DNA from: Propionibacteriaceae bacterium
GTDB lineage: Bacteria; Actinomycetota; Actinomycetes; Propionibacteriales; Propionibacteriaceae
Direction: 5' to 3'
DNA length: 64,000 nt
Assembly (NCBI GenBank): GCA_009782785.1
Contig: WRIJ01000002.1
Location: 62,001 to 126,000 of the forward strand
This document shows positions 8,596 through 16,330 of the stretch, piece after piece (the first letter of the stretch is position 1; each line of letters begins with the position of its first letter). A model generated the notes under the pieces. It saw nothing but the letters and a program-made list of their open reading frames with translations, had not been told where the DNA came from and did not search any database. The translations under genes were made by a program, and so were the position numbers.

Positions 8596-9279
8596 ATGAA
8601 GGTGACAGACACCGCACTGATTGTGTGCGCCTACAATGAGGGCAGTGTCATTCGCGAAACATTGAGCGAAGCGGTGAAGCATTTCACCTATGTGGTCTGT
8701 GTCGATGATGGGTCTTCGGATAATACTTTTGCTGAGGCGAAAGAAGCTGGTGCCATCGTCCTTCGCCATTCGATGAACCTTGGTCAAGGTGCCACCTTAC
8801 AAACTGGTGTGGAGTATGCTCTGCGCTTACCCGTGACCTATTTCGTTTCTTTTGATGCTGATGGACAACACCGCATCGAAGACGTTCTTGCTATGAGAGA
8901 AACCATCCTAGACAAACAAGTGGATGTCATCTTTGGGTCGCGATTCCTCGGCACCTCCCACACTATTCCACTTCCGAGAAGGATACTGTTGCGATGCGCT
9001 GTGATCTTCTCCAACTGGACATCAGGGGTGAAACTCACCGACGCTCACAACGGGCTTCGTTTGTTCACCCGCCCAGTGGCTGAAGCGATGGATTTCGTGG
9101 ACACAGGGTATCGCCATGCCTCAGAGTTCACCGAAATCGTGGCCGACAAGAAATTCACCTACGTCGAACAACCAGTGACCATCCTCTACACCGACTATTC
9201 AAAATCCAAGGGCCAATCAGGGTTCAACGCCATCAATATCGTGGCCGACACTCTCCTAGCAAGGACACTTCGCCGATGA
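8596..9279 (+). CDS. Glycosyltransferase family 2 (polyprenyl-phosphate sugar transferase type)
   Basis: 227 residues. The GT-A fold is clear from IVCAYNEGSVIRE, VVCVDDGSSDNT (nucleotide-binding DDGS) and VSFDADGQHRIED, which carries the DxD-type metal site. Proteins of this length followed by a DUF2304 protein usually transfer a hexose or similar sugar to undecaprenyl phosphate on the cytoplasmic face. The ATG at 8596 has no Shine-Dalgarno sequence, but TAGACT at 8583-8588 sits 7 nt before it, so a leaderless transcript is likely. It overlaps the next gene by 4 nt. Confidence 0.87.
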   Translation: MKVTDTALIVCAYNEGSVIRETLSEAVKHFTYVVCVDDGSSDNTFAEAKEAGAIVLRHSMNLGQGATLQTGVEYALRLPVTYFVSFDADGQHRIEDVLAMRETILDKQVDVIFGSRFLGTSHTIPLPRRILLRCAVIFSNWTSGVKLTDAHNGLRLFTRPVAEAMDFVDTGYRHASEFTEIVADKKFTYVEQPVTILYTDYSKSKGQSGFNAINIVADTLLARTLRR

Positions 9280-9635
9280 TCGTTATTCAGGTTCTGCTCA
9301 TCACTGGTGTGGTGACAGTGATGTTTTTATTCCTTCGATCCTATTCCAATAGGACACGGGCTCTCACCAAAATCGGGGCAGTTCTTTTTGCCGCTATGAC
9401 TATCAGTACGATCATCTACCCCAACATCACCATGGCAGCTGCCCGGTTGGTCGGTGTGGGTCGCGGAACAGATCTTGTGCTCTATCTCCTGGTGTTAGTT
9501 GTTGGTTTCATGGCCGTCAACGACAATCTGCATCGCCGACGAGAACAACAACGCTTAGCCAGAATCGTACGCCAACTGGCGCTTATGGAGGCGCCCGATC
9601 CCTCAACCATCACCCTCAATGAGACCGAGAACTGA
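9276..9635 (+). CDS. DUF2304 family membrane protein
   Basis: 119 residues with three hydrophobic segments (about residues 2-20, 33-55 and 65-83) and a basic, helical C-terminal tail (NLHRRREQQRLARIVRQLA). Small proteins of this type are regularly encoded directly after GT2 polyprenyl-phosphate sugar transferases and are thought to help anchor them or move the lipid-linked sugar. Its start overlaps the GT2 stop and its stop overlaps the next start, so the three genes form one translational unit. Confidence 0.78.
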   Translation: MIVIQVLLITGVVTVMFLFLRSYSNRTRALTKIGAVLFAAMTISTIIYPNITMAAARLVGVGRGTDLVLYLLVLVVGFMAVNDNLHRRREQQRLARIVRQLALMEAPDPSTITLNETEN

Positions 9636-11599
9636 TGGAGTGGTTGGTCGTACTGCCCTACTGTTTCATTGCCACGTTCTGGGTGATGGCTCCCGGGCTT
9701 GGACTGGGATGGATTTTGAGGTGTCGCGGATGGATGCTGGTATGCGTAGCTCCTGTGCTATCTATCTCAGTCATTGGTCTGGCAGCTATCGTTGGTGAAT
9801 GGCTGGGGCTCCTGTGGGGATGGGTTCCCGTGGTGGCAATGACCTCCATCCTCGCCTTGGTTTGCTGGGGTGTGGTCTGGCTTCTTGGTCGTTTCTTTCC
9901 TGCAACATCCCTATTCTCACCAACAGATGCCGTACCACTGTCACGCTGGGCACGAATCTGGCCAACCCTCTTCGGCCTTGGTCTGGCAGTGTCCATGGCC
10001 ACCTATCAAGTCATCCGAATCCTGGGGGCGCCTGAGAATTTCTCTCAAACCTTCGACAATCTCGCCCACATGAACCACGTGAGATGGATCCTCGACTCCG
10101 GTTTTGCTTCGTCGCTGTCAACACACTCAGTGGACTCTCCCACACCTATCTCGCCAAGTTTCTACCCCTGCGCCTGGCATGATGTTGTCTCACTGGTCTT
10201 AACTACCCTCGGTTCACCCCATGTTGCCTATGGGGTCAATGCCACCGCCTGGGTGGTTGTCGCCATCATCTGGCCCCTGGGATGCCTCTTTTTCATCCAA
10301 CAGATCATGCCACGGATGAGCACAGTCCTGAGGATAGCCAGTGGAATCCTGGCAGCCTGCTTTGCTGCCTTTCCCACCTTGCTGATGATCTTTGGGGTTC
10401 TATACCCGAACTTCCTAGCTAATGCGCTCCTGCCAGGGGTCATGGGGCTCATCCTTCGAATACTCGGATTCTCGAAGTCATCGCACTCGATAGACAATCC
10501 TGGGTTGATTGTCATCCTGCTCGGTTGTCTTCCTGGACTTTTTCTTGCCCACCCGAATGCGGTGCTCACCCTGGTGGCCATGGTCGCACCCTTGGTCATC
10601 ATCTGGGGGGTACGGGCAGTACGCAACCATCCAACCCAGCGATGGGTTTATACCGGTGTGACAGCCGGATTGCTGGGTTTCTTCATGGTGATCTGGTTCT
10701 TCGGTCGTGCAGCGGCTATTTGGGCTGCACCCAACACCTCCGTGGTTTCACTGGCAGAGTTTTTCACTGCCTCACCACTAGATATTGAACCCTTCTGGGT
10801 TCTTGGGATCCTGATCGTGGCCGGAGTGGTCTGGATTGGGCTCAATCGAGCAGTGAGATGGTGGCTCGCTCCTACAGGAATAGTTTTCCTCCTGTGGTGG
10901 GCTGTCTCTGCTTGGCCAGGAAGTATTATCCGTTCGATGCTCACCGTGGGTTACTATAATGACCCCTATCGCTTGGCGGCCATTCTTCCCATGGTTCTCT
11001 TTCCCCTATCAGTGATGGGTGTTCGACTGTTCCTTGATCTTGGTCGACGTCTCGCGGGCAGATTCTCGTGGTGGACCACGTGGATGCGTTCCACTGCGCT
11101 AGTACTGGGCGCACTCACCATGGTTGTCGGCGTCCAGGGCTCCCCTGCGATGAGGCACTACCTCGATTGGGGCCTCGACCACTATGCCATCACTGATACG
11201 TCTCCCCTTGTCACCACAGATAGATATGCCATCATTTTGATGTTGCCAGAGATCGTTGAACCCGGTCAGCGAGTAGCCACTATCCCCAAGAATGGTGGTT
11301 CCATGGCGTACGCTCTGGTTGGCGTACAAACCACAACCACCCAAGTGTTCATGACGGTGACCCCCGATCTCAATACTATTCGGGTGTCTCTCAACGAGGC
11401 CTCCACCAATCCGCAAGTCTGCGAAGCATTAGCCAATCTCAACGTGAAATATGCTCTAGATTTCGGTGAACAAAGAGTCTACGGAAAACCCCAGTCGTAC
11501 CCTGGTTTCGACAACCTGGACCAAGCCGAGGGGTTCACGTTGGTCGCCCAGTACGGTGAGGCTACGCTCTACGTCATTGACGCCTGCGACATCGGGTAG
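9635..11599 (+). CDS. Large multi-pass membrane protein, DUF6541-like
   Basis: 654 residues with about 12-14 membrane segments over residues 1-510 and a C-terminal soluble part of about 130 residues that should face outside. It resembles actinobacterial DUF6541 proteins, which have GT-C glycosyltransferase-like topology. An acidic/aromatic segment after the first helices (NFSQTFDNLAHMNHVRW, about residue 133) is the place where GT-C enzymes carry a functional loop. Its genetic partners, a GT2 and a DUF2304 protein, suggest it uses or moves a polyprenyl-linked sugar in building a surface glycan. The function is inferred from context only. Confidence 0.7.
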   Translation: MEWLVVLPYCFIATFWVMAPGLGLGWILRCRGWMLVCVAPVLSISVIGLAAIVGEWLGLLWGWVPVVAMTSILALVCWGVVWLLGRFFPATSLFSPTDAVPLSRWARIWPTLFGLGLAVSMATYQVIRILGAPENFSQTFDNLAHMNHVRWILDSGFASSLSTHSVDSPTPISPSFYPCAWHDVVSLVLTTLGSPHVAYGVNATAWVVVAIIWPLGCLFFIQQIMPRMSTVLRIASGILAACFAAFPTLLMIFGVLYPNFLANALLPGVMGLILRILGFSKSSHSIDNPGLIVILLGCLPGLFLAHPNAVLTLVAMVAPLVIIWGVRAVRNHPTQRWVYTGVTAGLLGFFMVIWFFGRAAAIWAAPNTSVVSLAEFFTASPLDIEPFWVLGILIVAGVVWIGLNRAVRWWLAPTGIVFLLWWAVSAWPGSIIRSMLTVGYYNDPYRLAAILPMVLFPLSVMGVRLFLDLGRRLAGRFSWWTTWMRSTALVLGALTMVVGVQGSPAMRHYLDWGLDHYAITDTSPLVTTDRYAIILMLPEIVEPGQRVATIPKNGGSMAYALVGVQTTTTQVFMTVTPDLNTIRVSLNEASTNPQVCEALANLNVKYALDFGEQRVYGKPQSYPGFDNLDQAEGFTLVAQYGEATLYVIDACDIG

Positions 11600-11634
11600 T
11601 CTAGGGTGCCATGACCGATGAGCGATGGTGAACC

Positions 11635-12012
11635 ATGCAGTGGCTGAGTCTTGTTCCTTTCGTGATCGTTGCCATCGTGGTTGTCTACGGCCCAGGGATT
11701 CTTCCCGGATGGATTCTTGGTCTTCGACGATTCGGACTCATTGCCGTCTCTCCACTCATCACCACCACTATCATCTCCCTGGCAGCCCTGGGGGCAGGAT
11801 TCCTTCACCTGGCCTGGAACTGGTGGCCAGTCGTCATCACGACAGTCATGCTGAGCGGGGTCGCCTGGGGTTTGTCTATGCTGGGGAAACGGCTCTTCCC
11901 CAGGTTATTTACCATAACCTCACCACCCGCACACGAAACCATTGACGAAAACCAACCGCGTACCACCATGACGAGGCTGGCGCTGGTGGCTGGGAACCCC
12001 AGCCCTAATTAG
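11635..12012 (+). pseudogene. Truncated N-terminal copy of the preceding DUF6541-like gene
   Basis: 125 residues. The first 85 align with the start of the neighbouring 654-residue protein: MQWLSLVPF, PGILPGWILGLRR, SLAALGAGFLHLAWNWWPVV against MEWLVVLPY, PGLGLGWILRCRG, GLAAIVGEWLGLLWGWVPVV. After three membrane segments the similarity stops and a short polar tail ends against the convergent eutH gene, sharing 4 nt with its 3' end. This looks like the left-over of a tandem duplication cut off by a rearrangement. A short functional three-helix protein cannot be excluded. No strong ribosome site is seen. Confidence 0.7.
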
Positions 12013-13277
12013 ACAAGCTGAAGTGCTTGTTGATCGAGTTCTTCAAGCTGATCGGCTTTCTTCAGGGCAAGGTATTTTGTGAAGAAGACTGCACAAACTC
12101 CTCCCGTGATTTTCCCGAGCATAACTGGGGCGATCAGCGAGGGTTGGAAATTCGCCGTGAAGCTCAGGTGGTCACCAAACAGATATGCTCCGCAGACGAC
12201 GAAAGCTAGGCAAATCACCTTGTCCCGAGGCTTGAGATCCTTAATGATTCCAAAGAGTGCCAGCGCATTTGCAGCAGAGGCAAGGATTCCTGTCATGGCA
12301 TCAGCTGAGAGCCCAACAAATTTTCCAGCAGCCGCAAGAGGCCTTGATAAATAGCGCTTGATGAGGTGAACCATCGGGAAGGCGCCACATAACATGATTC
12401 CCACCGCACCAGCGACCTCAAGCGCACGAAAGATATCAGCCTCATCGGCAATAATGGGGTCAAGGCCGAACCAAGAACCGAGCAGAGCTGAGGGAAGTTC
12501 AGTGAAGTATTCGATGACCACGAGAACAAAGACGATTTTCAGCACCGAATCTAAAAACTTCCCAAAGATGATGAATCCTTTAATCATGGCATCTGGTTTA
12601 AACTTGAGGCCGAGAGCGAGGAAGACACAGACGATGATAAGGGGGATGAGGTTCAAGCCAATCGTCGAGAATCCAAGAGCCAATTGGTAGGTGGCGTCTC
12701 CCGAACCAGCAACAATAGCCTCACGAACGACGGGATTCGACACAGCAATAATCGCGCTCGCCACGAACACGCCAATTGGGATGGCAAGCAGGCCACACAT
12801 GACCCCCAAGGCGAGATACTTGTGATCCTGCTTTTTCAACATCCTCAGACCAACGGGAATGGTGAACACGATGGTTGCCCCACTGAGATAACCAGTGATC
12901 ATAGCCATGATCCAGCTTTCCTTGGTCTGCGCTAGCGCCTCGGCAAGCTGGTATCCGCCCATGTCGGTTGCAATAAAGGTAGTGGCAGCCATCGAAGGAT
13001 CAGCACCGATGAAGGAAAAGACAGGACCAAAGACAGCTGTGACAAACGATGACAAATAAACCAGCGATGCCATGATGCCTGCTACAGGAAGAAAAATGGG
13101 CCCGATGGTGTCAATGCCTGCCACAAATTCTTCACCAAGGTTGCTCGATGGTTTAGCAATGGAGGCTATAGCTCCTGCTAGTGCACATCCCATGATGATC
13201 AAAACGACGGTGAAACCGAAGATTTCCATGGGCGTACTGTGAATGAAGTTGTCGACAAGCCACTGTTTCATATTCAT
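12009..13277 (-). CDS. eutH: EutH-family ethanolamine permease
   Basis: 422 residues with about ten or eleven membrane segments. The pattern is that of EutH, including PSSNLGEEFVAGIDTIGPIF near residue 45, FIATDMGGYQLAEAL, and GDHLSFTANFQPSLIAPVM near the C-terminus. EutH carries ethanolamine across the cytoplasmic membrane. In known systems it belongs to catabolic eut operons with ammonia-lyase genes and shell genes. None of these is in the window; the partner is the upstream HTH-LicC-LicA gene, 20 nt away. I infer that the imported ethanolamine (or a close analogue) is phosphorylated and activated for polymer decoration rather than degraded. The start has AAGGA 6-7 nt upstream. Confidence 0.9.
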   Translation of the reverse strand: MNMKQWLVDNFIHSTPMEIFGFTVVLIIMGCALAGAIASIAKPSSNLGEEFVAGIDTIGPIFLPVAGIMASLVYLSSFVTAVFGPVFSFIGADPSMAATTFIATDMGGYQLAEALAQTKESWIMAMITGYLSGATIVFTIPVGLRMLKKQDHKYLALGVMCGLLAIPIGVFVASAIIAVSNPVVREAIVAGSGDATYQLALGFSTIGLNLIPLIIVCVFLALGLKFKPDAMIKGFIIFGKFLDSVLKIVFVLVVIEYFTELPSALLGSWFGLDPIIADEADIFRALEVAGAVGIMLCGAFPMVHLIKRYLSRPLAAAGKFVGLSADAMTGILASAANALALFGIIKDLKPRDKVICLAFVVCGAYLFGDHLSFTANFQPSLIAPVMLGKITGGVCAVFFTKYLALKKADQLEELDQQALQLV

Positions 13278-13297
13278 AATAATTTCCTTCTCGTTGT

Positions 13298-15070
13298 TTA
13301 CTCACTCGCATCGTTGATCATGTTCTCGGCGATAGCCCCAAAGTCAACGGCAGCTCGGTACCACCGATGCATCCAATCTCCTTCGATTGTTTCACCGTGA
13401 GCATCCATGTTGAGCCCCCACATGAACCAGTAATAACCGCATAACGAAACATAGGCCAAGCAGTGAATTGTTTCTTCACGAGTCGGAACCCGACCGAAAT
13501 ATAATTCAAATGCTTTCAGTGCTTGATCGTAACCATAGGTCGAACAGCAGATGAATGTCCCCAAATCGCTAGCGTAATTACTCATCGAGGCGTACTCCCA
13601 GTCAATGAGATAGAAATCACTTCCTGCCACCAAAATGTTGGGGTTGTAGAAGTCGTTGTGACACAGACATTGACCATCGCTACTGCGCGAAACATAGCTG
13701 TCGAGACGATCCTGGAGGGCATCGAGAGTGGAAAGATCCGAAAGGTCGAGTTGTGATGTTCCTATCAGCTTTTCTCGGATTTTTGCCGTCTCATGGCGAA
13801 TGTTGAAGACACTGTCGACTGTTCTACCTGAGGCGTGAAGACGGCGGAGAAGTTTGAGGGCTTCCTCAACATGTTGGTCGTTTGAATAGTCAAAGGGTTC
13901 ACTGACAGTAATAAACTCTGTAATCTTCCAACCGGCAACAGGATCCATGTACACAAAAGTTCTGTCCAGACCTAGCTCCTGAGCGACTTTTTGAACTTCA
14001 GCTTCTACAGCTCGGTTAACCAAACCCTGAGTGGCTTGACTCGGATGGCGGTAAACATAACCTTTGTCATGCACCTCGAAATAGAAGGAATAATTACTCA
14101 ACCCGCCCAATAGTGGGGCGATGCGGTGGATGTCTTCACGCTCACACGATAAGGTGCGACAAATATTATCCAGGATATCTGAATTGATATTGGCAACAAA
14201 GCTCTCGTCGAATTGTCGGACATCATCCAAAGAATCGAATTCAAAAATGACCCCATCTGGGTATTTTCTGATATCCATGTCCAGTTCACTGACATGATCG
14301 AGGAAGATTTCTTCCCAGAGCTTGGATCGAGTCTCCGTACGCTCAAGGACACTATCTTGAATCCCGAGGTAGCGCCTGGTGAATTCCCGGTCAAAATACG
14401 CATGGCCCATCATGACCCATTCGTCTTGGCCGCCCATGGTCACCTTGTTGATGCGTTTTCCTGGACCTGTGCGCAAAGCCCATTCGTCAGTGGGGCCTTG
14501 CATGAACACCGACGAATAGAAGGCTTTGTAAGCATAATTTTCGAAGACATTGTCCACGAAATAGTTGTCCGAAGCCAGGATATATGTGTTACCAAGAGCC
14601 TCGCGAACAAGATGAATCGAATAGTTATTATTCCGCGTCTGGAAATCCTCGTTGATGACAAGTTTGACCTGAAATTTGTCCTCAAGATAGAAATACTGCT
14701 CCTGCTTGTACCCCACCACCACGGTTATATCTGTGATACCCACCTCGTGAAGTTGGCGAATAGTTCGTTCAATAAGAACCTCACCGCGAACAACCAAGGT
14801 TCCTTTGGGTTTCTCGTACGACAAAGGGACGAATCGGCTAGACATACCAGCAGCAAGGATCACTGCATTATTTATCTTGTACGGTTCGAGTGCTGAGATT
14901 CCAGATTGAGTGATCTGCATGTCCTGGATGTACTGTCGGTCTTGGAGCAACTTCAGAGACGAATTGACGCTCCCCAACGACAAAGTGGTCGAATCAGCAA
15001 TGTCGCGCTGGACGCTGCCAGGAAATTGGCGAAGGTGGTTGAGTGCCAAGAATTCATTCTCAGTGAGCAC
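13298..15070 (-). CDS. Winged-HTH + LicC-like nucleotidyltransferase + LicA-like kinase fusion (module 2)
   Basis: 590 residues with the same three-part plan as the protein at 4296-6104. Residues 1-65 are a winged helix (VQRDIADSTTLSLGSVNSSL). Residues about 67-300 are the nucleotidyltransferase (AVILAAGMSSRF, EKPKGTLVVRG). Residues about 305-585 are the kinase. Here the catalytic motif is intact, HNDFYNPN with D473, followed by LIDWEYASMSN. No separate kinase exists in this operon, so this protein alone should do both the kinase and the CTP-transfer step. The first gene of a two-gene operon with eutH. The start is GTG with AGGAG 8 nt upstream. Ethanolamine is the inferred substrate because of EutH. 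Confidence 0.88.
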   Translation of the reverse strand: MLTENEFLALNHLRQFPGSVQRDIADSTTLSLGSVNSSLKLLQDRQYIQDMQITQSGISALEPYKINNAVILAAGMSSRFVPLSYEKPKGTLVVRGEVLIERTIRQLHEVGITDITVVVGYKQEQYFYLEDKFQVKLVINEDFQTRNNNYSIHLVREALGNTYILASDNYFVDNVFENYAYKAFYSSVFMQGPTDEWALRTGPGKRINKVTMGGQDEWVMMGHAYFDREFTRRYLGIQDSVLERTETRSKLWEEIFLDHVSELDMDIRKYPDGVIFEFDSLDDVRQFDESFVANINSDILDNICRTLSCEREDIHRIAPLLGGLSNYSFYFEVHDKGYVYRHPSQATQGLVNRAVEAEVQKVAQELGLDRTFVYMDPVAGWKITEFITVSEPFDYSNDQHVEEALKLLRRLHASGRTVDSVFNIRHETAKIREKLIGTSQLDLSDLSTLDALQDRLDSYVSRSSDGQCLCHNDFYNPNILVAGSDFYLIDWEYASMSNYASDLGTFICCSTYGYDQALKAFELYFGRVPTREETIHCLAYVSLCGYYWFMWGLNMDAHGETIEGDWMHRWYRAAVDFGAIAENMINDASE

Positions 15071-15082
15071 GAGATACTCCTA

Positions 15083-15126
15083 TGTTCAATGTTGTCTATT
15101 ATTTACGGAATTTGAACAAAGTGCAA
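15083..15126 (-). promoter_or_regulatory. Module 2 promoter with the same operator-like dyad
   Basis: On the minus strand: TTGCAC at 15126-15121, a 17-nt spacer and AATAAT at 15103-15098. A dyad TGTTCAA (15083-15089) / TTGAACA (15112-15118) has one arm in the spacer beside the -35 box and the other just downstream of the -10 box. Arm sequence (TGTTCA/TGAACA), spacing (24 against 25 nt) and position match the module 1 promoter at 8419-8462. One regulator probably controls both. Confidence 0.68.
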
Positions 15127-15135
15127 ATCTGCCCA

Positions 15136-15299
15136 TCACCCTGCGGAGCAAAGCGACTCCACTCACCCCCGTCACCCTGCGGAGCACTGCGAGTCGCGCT
15201 GGCGCGCTCCGCAGCACAGGCTACGCGACTCGCAGGGCCCAGACTATCCACTTGAACGACTGTGGATTCTGGATTCTGCGACTTCGCGCAGAAAGACGG
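15136..15299. repeat. REP-like paired hairpin element with extra arms
   Basis: An enlarged version of the intergenic repeat: a degenerate left arm near 15136, a long left arm from 15171 with an internal nested palindrome (GCGAGTCGCG...CGCGACTCGC), the usual spacer, and a standard right arm ending at 15299. It lies between the divergent module 2 and pst operons; no gene is seen between 15127 and 15454. Confidence 0.8.
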
Positions 15300-15352
15300 C
15301 CAGAGGGCAGAAAACAGTGCGAGGGCAGACAGGCGGTGAGAGGAATGCGTAC

Positions 15353-15396
15353 CTTACGTAATTCTTACGTTTTCCTGTCATGTTCCTGGTCCAAAC
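15353..15396 (+). promoter_or_regulatory. Possible PHO box (11-nt direct repeats) before pstS
   Basis: Four consecutive 11-nt blocks start with CT: CTTACGTAATT, CTTACGTTTTC, CTGTCATGTTC, CTGGTCCAAAC. The first two share CTTACGT exactly. PhoB/PhoP-type regulators bind 11-nt direct repeats, and this is the only such array upstream of the pst operon, whose own response regulator is encoded downstream. The sequence is not a close match to a published consensus, so the call is tentative. Confidence 0.4.
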
Positions 15397-15454
15397 CGAT
15401 ACCTCTGCTTGTGACAATGGGTGTATGGAACTTTCCAACCTTAAAGGAGAAAAC

Positions 15455-16330
15455 ATGAAGAAAGCACTCTCACTTGTTTCTTTGACGCTGATGGCAGTCC
15501 TCGGACTCAGCGCCTGTGGAACTGGCGGCGACTCTGGCTTCGATACAACCAAGAATATTACTGTCACAGCCCGTGAGGATGGCTCCGGCACGAAGAGTGC
15601 CTTCATGGAGATCATTGGGCTCAAAGGTCAACCAGATCCTGCTGGTGTCATTATCCAGAATTCGACAGCCGGTGTGCTGACCGAGGTTTCTGGAAACCCC
15701 ACCGCTATTGCCTATGAATCCCTGGGTTATGTCACCGATCAGGTGAAGATGCTCAAGGTTGATGGGGTGGACGCCACCATTGACAACATCAAGAACGACA
15801 CCTACAAGATCGCTCGCCCACTGTCGGTGGTCTACAAGGAAGCCACTGTGGCCGATGCCACCAACAAGGCATTCCTGACCTTCCTCGAATCAGCTGACGC
15901 TCAGGAAATCATCAGCTCCGAAGGATATGTGTCGATTGTTGATGGCGCTGCTGCGTACACCATCGAAGCCGACCTGGCTGGCACAATCAACATCTCTGGC
16001 TCCACCTCTCTCAAGCCACTGATGGACGTACTGGCCAAGAAGTTCGCTGATCTTCAACCCAATGTCACCGTGAATGTCGGTGGCGGCGGATCCGGTCAGG
16101 GATACTCCGACGCCCAAGATGGTGTCACCGAATTCGGTATGATCTCCGAGCATTTCAATGCCGAGAAGGCTCCCGATGCCACCAGCTACACCGTGTGTAA
16201 AGACGGCATCGCAGTCATCGTCAATCCAGTGAACCCACTGGACAGCATTTCGATGGATCAACTCAAGTCGATCTACGACGCTGAAGCTGGCGACACCGCA
16301 ATCACCACCTGGGACTCCTTGATCCAGTGA
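15455..16330 (+). CDS. pstS: Phosphate-binding lipoprotein PstS, circularly permuted
   Basis: 291 residues with a lipoprotein signal (MKKALSLVSLTLMAVLGLSAC, Cys21). The motif order is unusual. Residues about 33-165 hold what is normally the C-terminal half: ITVTAREDGSGTKSAF, AIAYESLGYV, VDGVDATIDNI, and AFLTFLESADAQEIISSEGY. Residues about 175-291 hold the normal N-terminal half: INISGSTSLKPLMDVLAKKF, GGGGSGQGY and DGIAVIVNPVNPLDSI. The cut falls between the segment that usually reads IYTGEITNW and the ITLVNR-type strand. All phosphate-contact segments are present, so it should still bind phosphate outside the membrane. The ATG has AAAGGAGA 5 nt upstream; the stop overlaps pstC. Confidence 0.92.
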   Translation: MKKALSLVSLTLMAVLGLSACGTGGDSGFDTTKNITVTAREDGSGTKSAFMEIIGLKGQPDPAGVIIQNSTAGVLTEVSGNPTAIAYESLGYVTDQVKMLKVDGVDATIDNIKNDTYKIARPLSVVYKEATVADATNKAFLTFLESADAQEIISSEGYVSIVDGAAAYTIEADLAGTINISGSTSLKPLMDVLAKKFADLQPNVTVNVGGGGSGQGYSDAQDGVTEFGMISEHFNAEKAPDATSYTVCKDGIAVIVNPVNPLDSISMDQLKSIYDAEAGDTAITTWDSLIQ

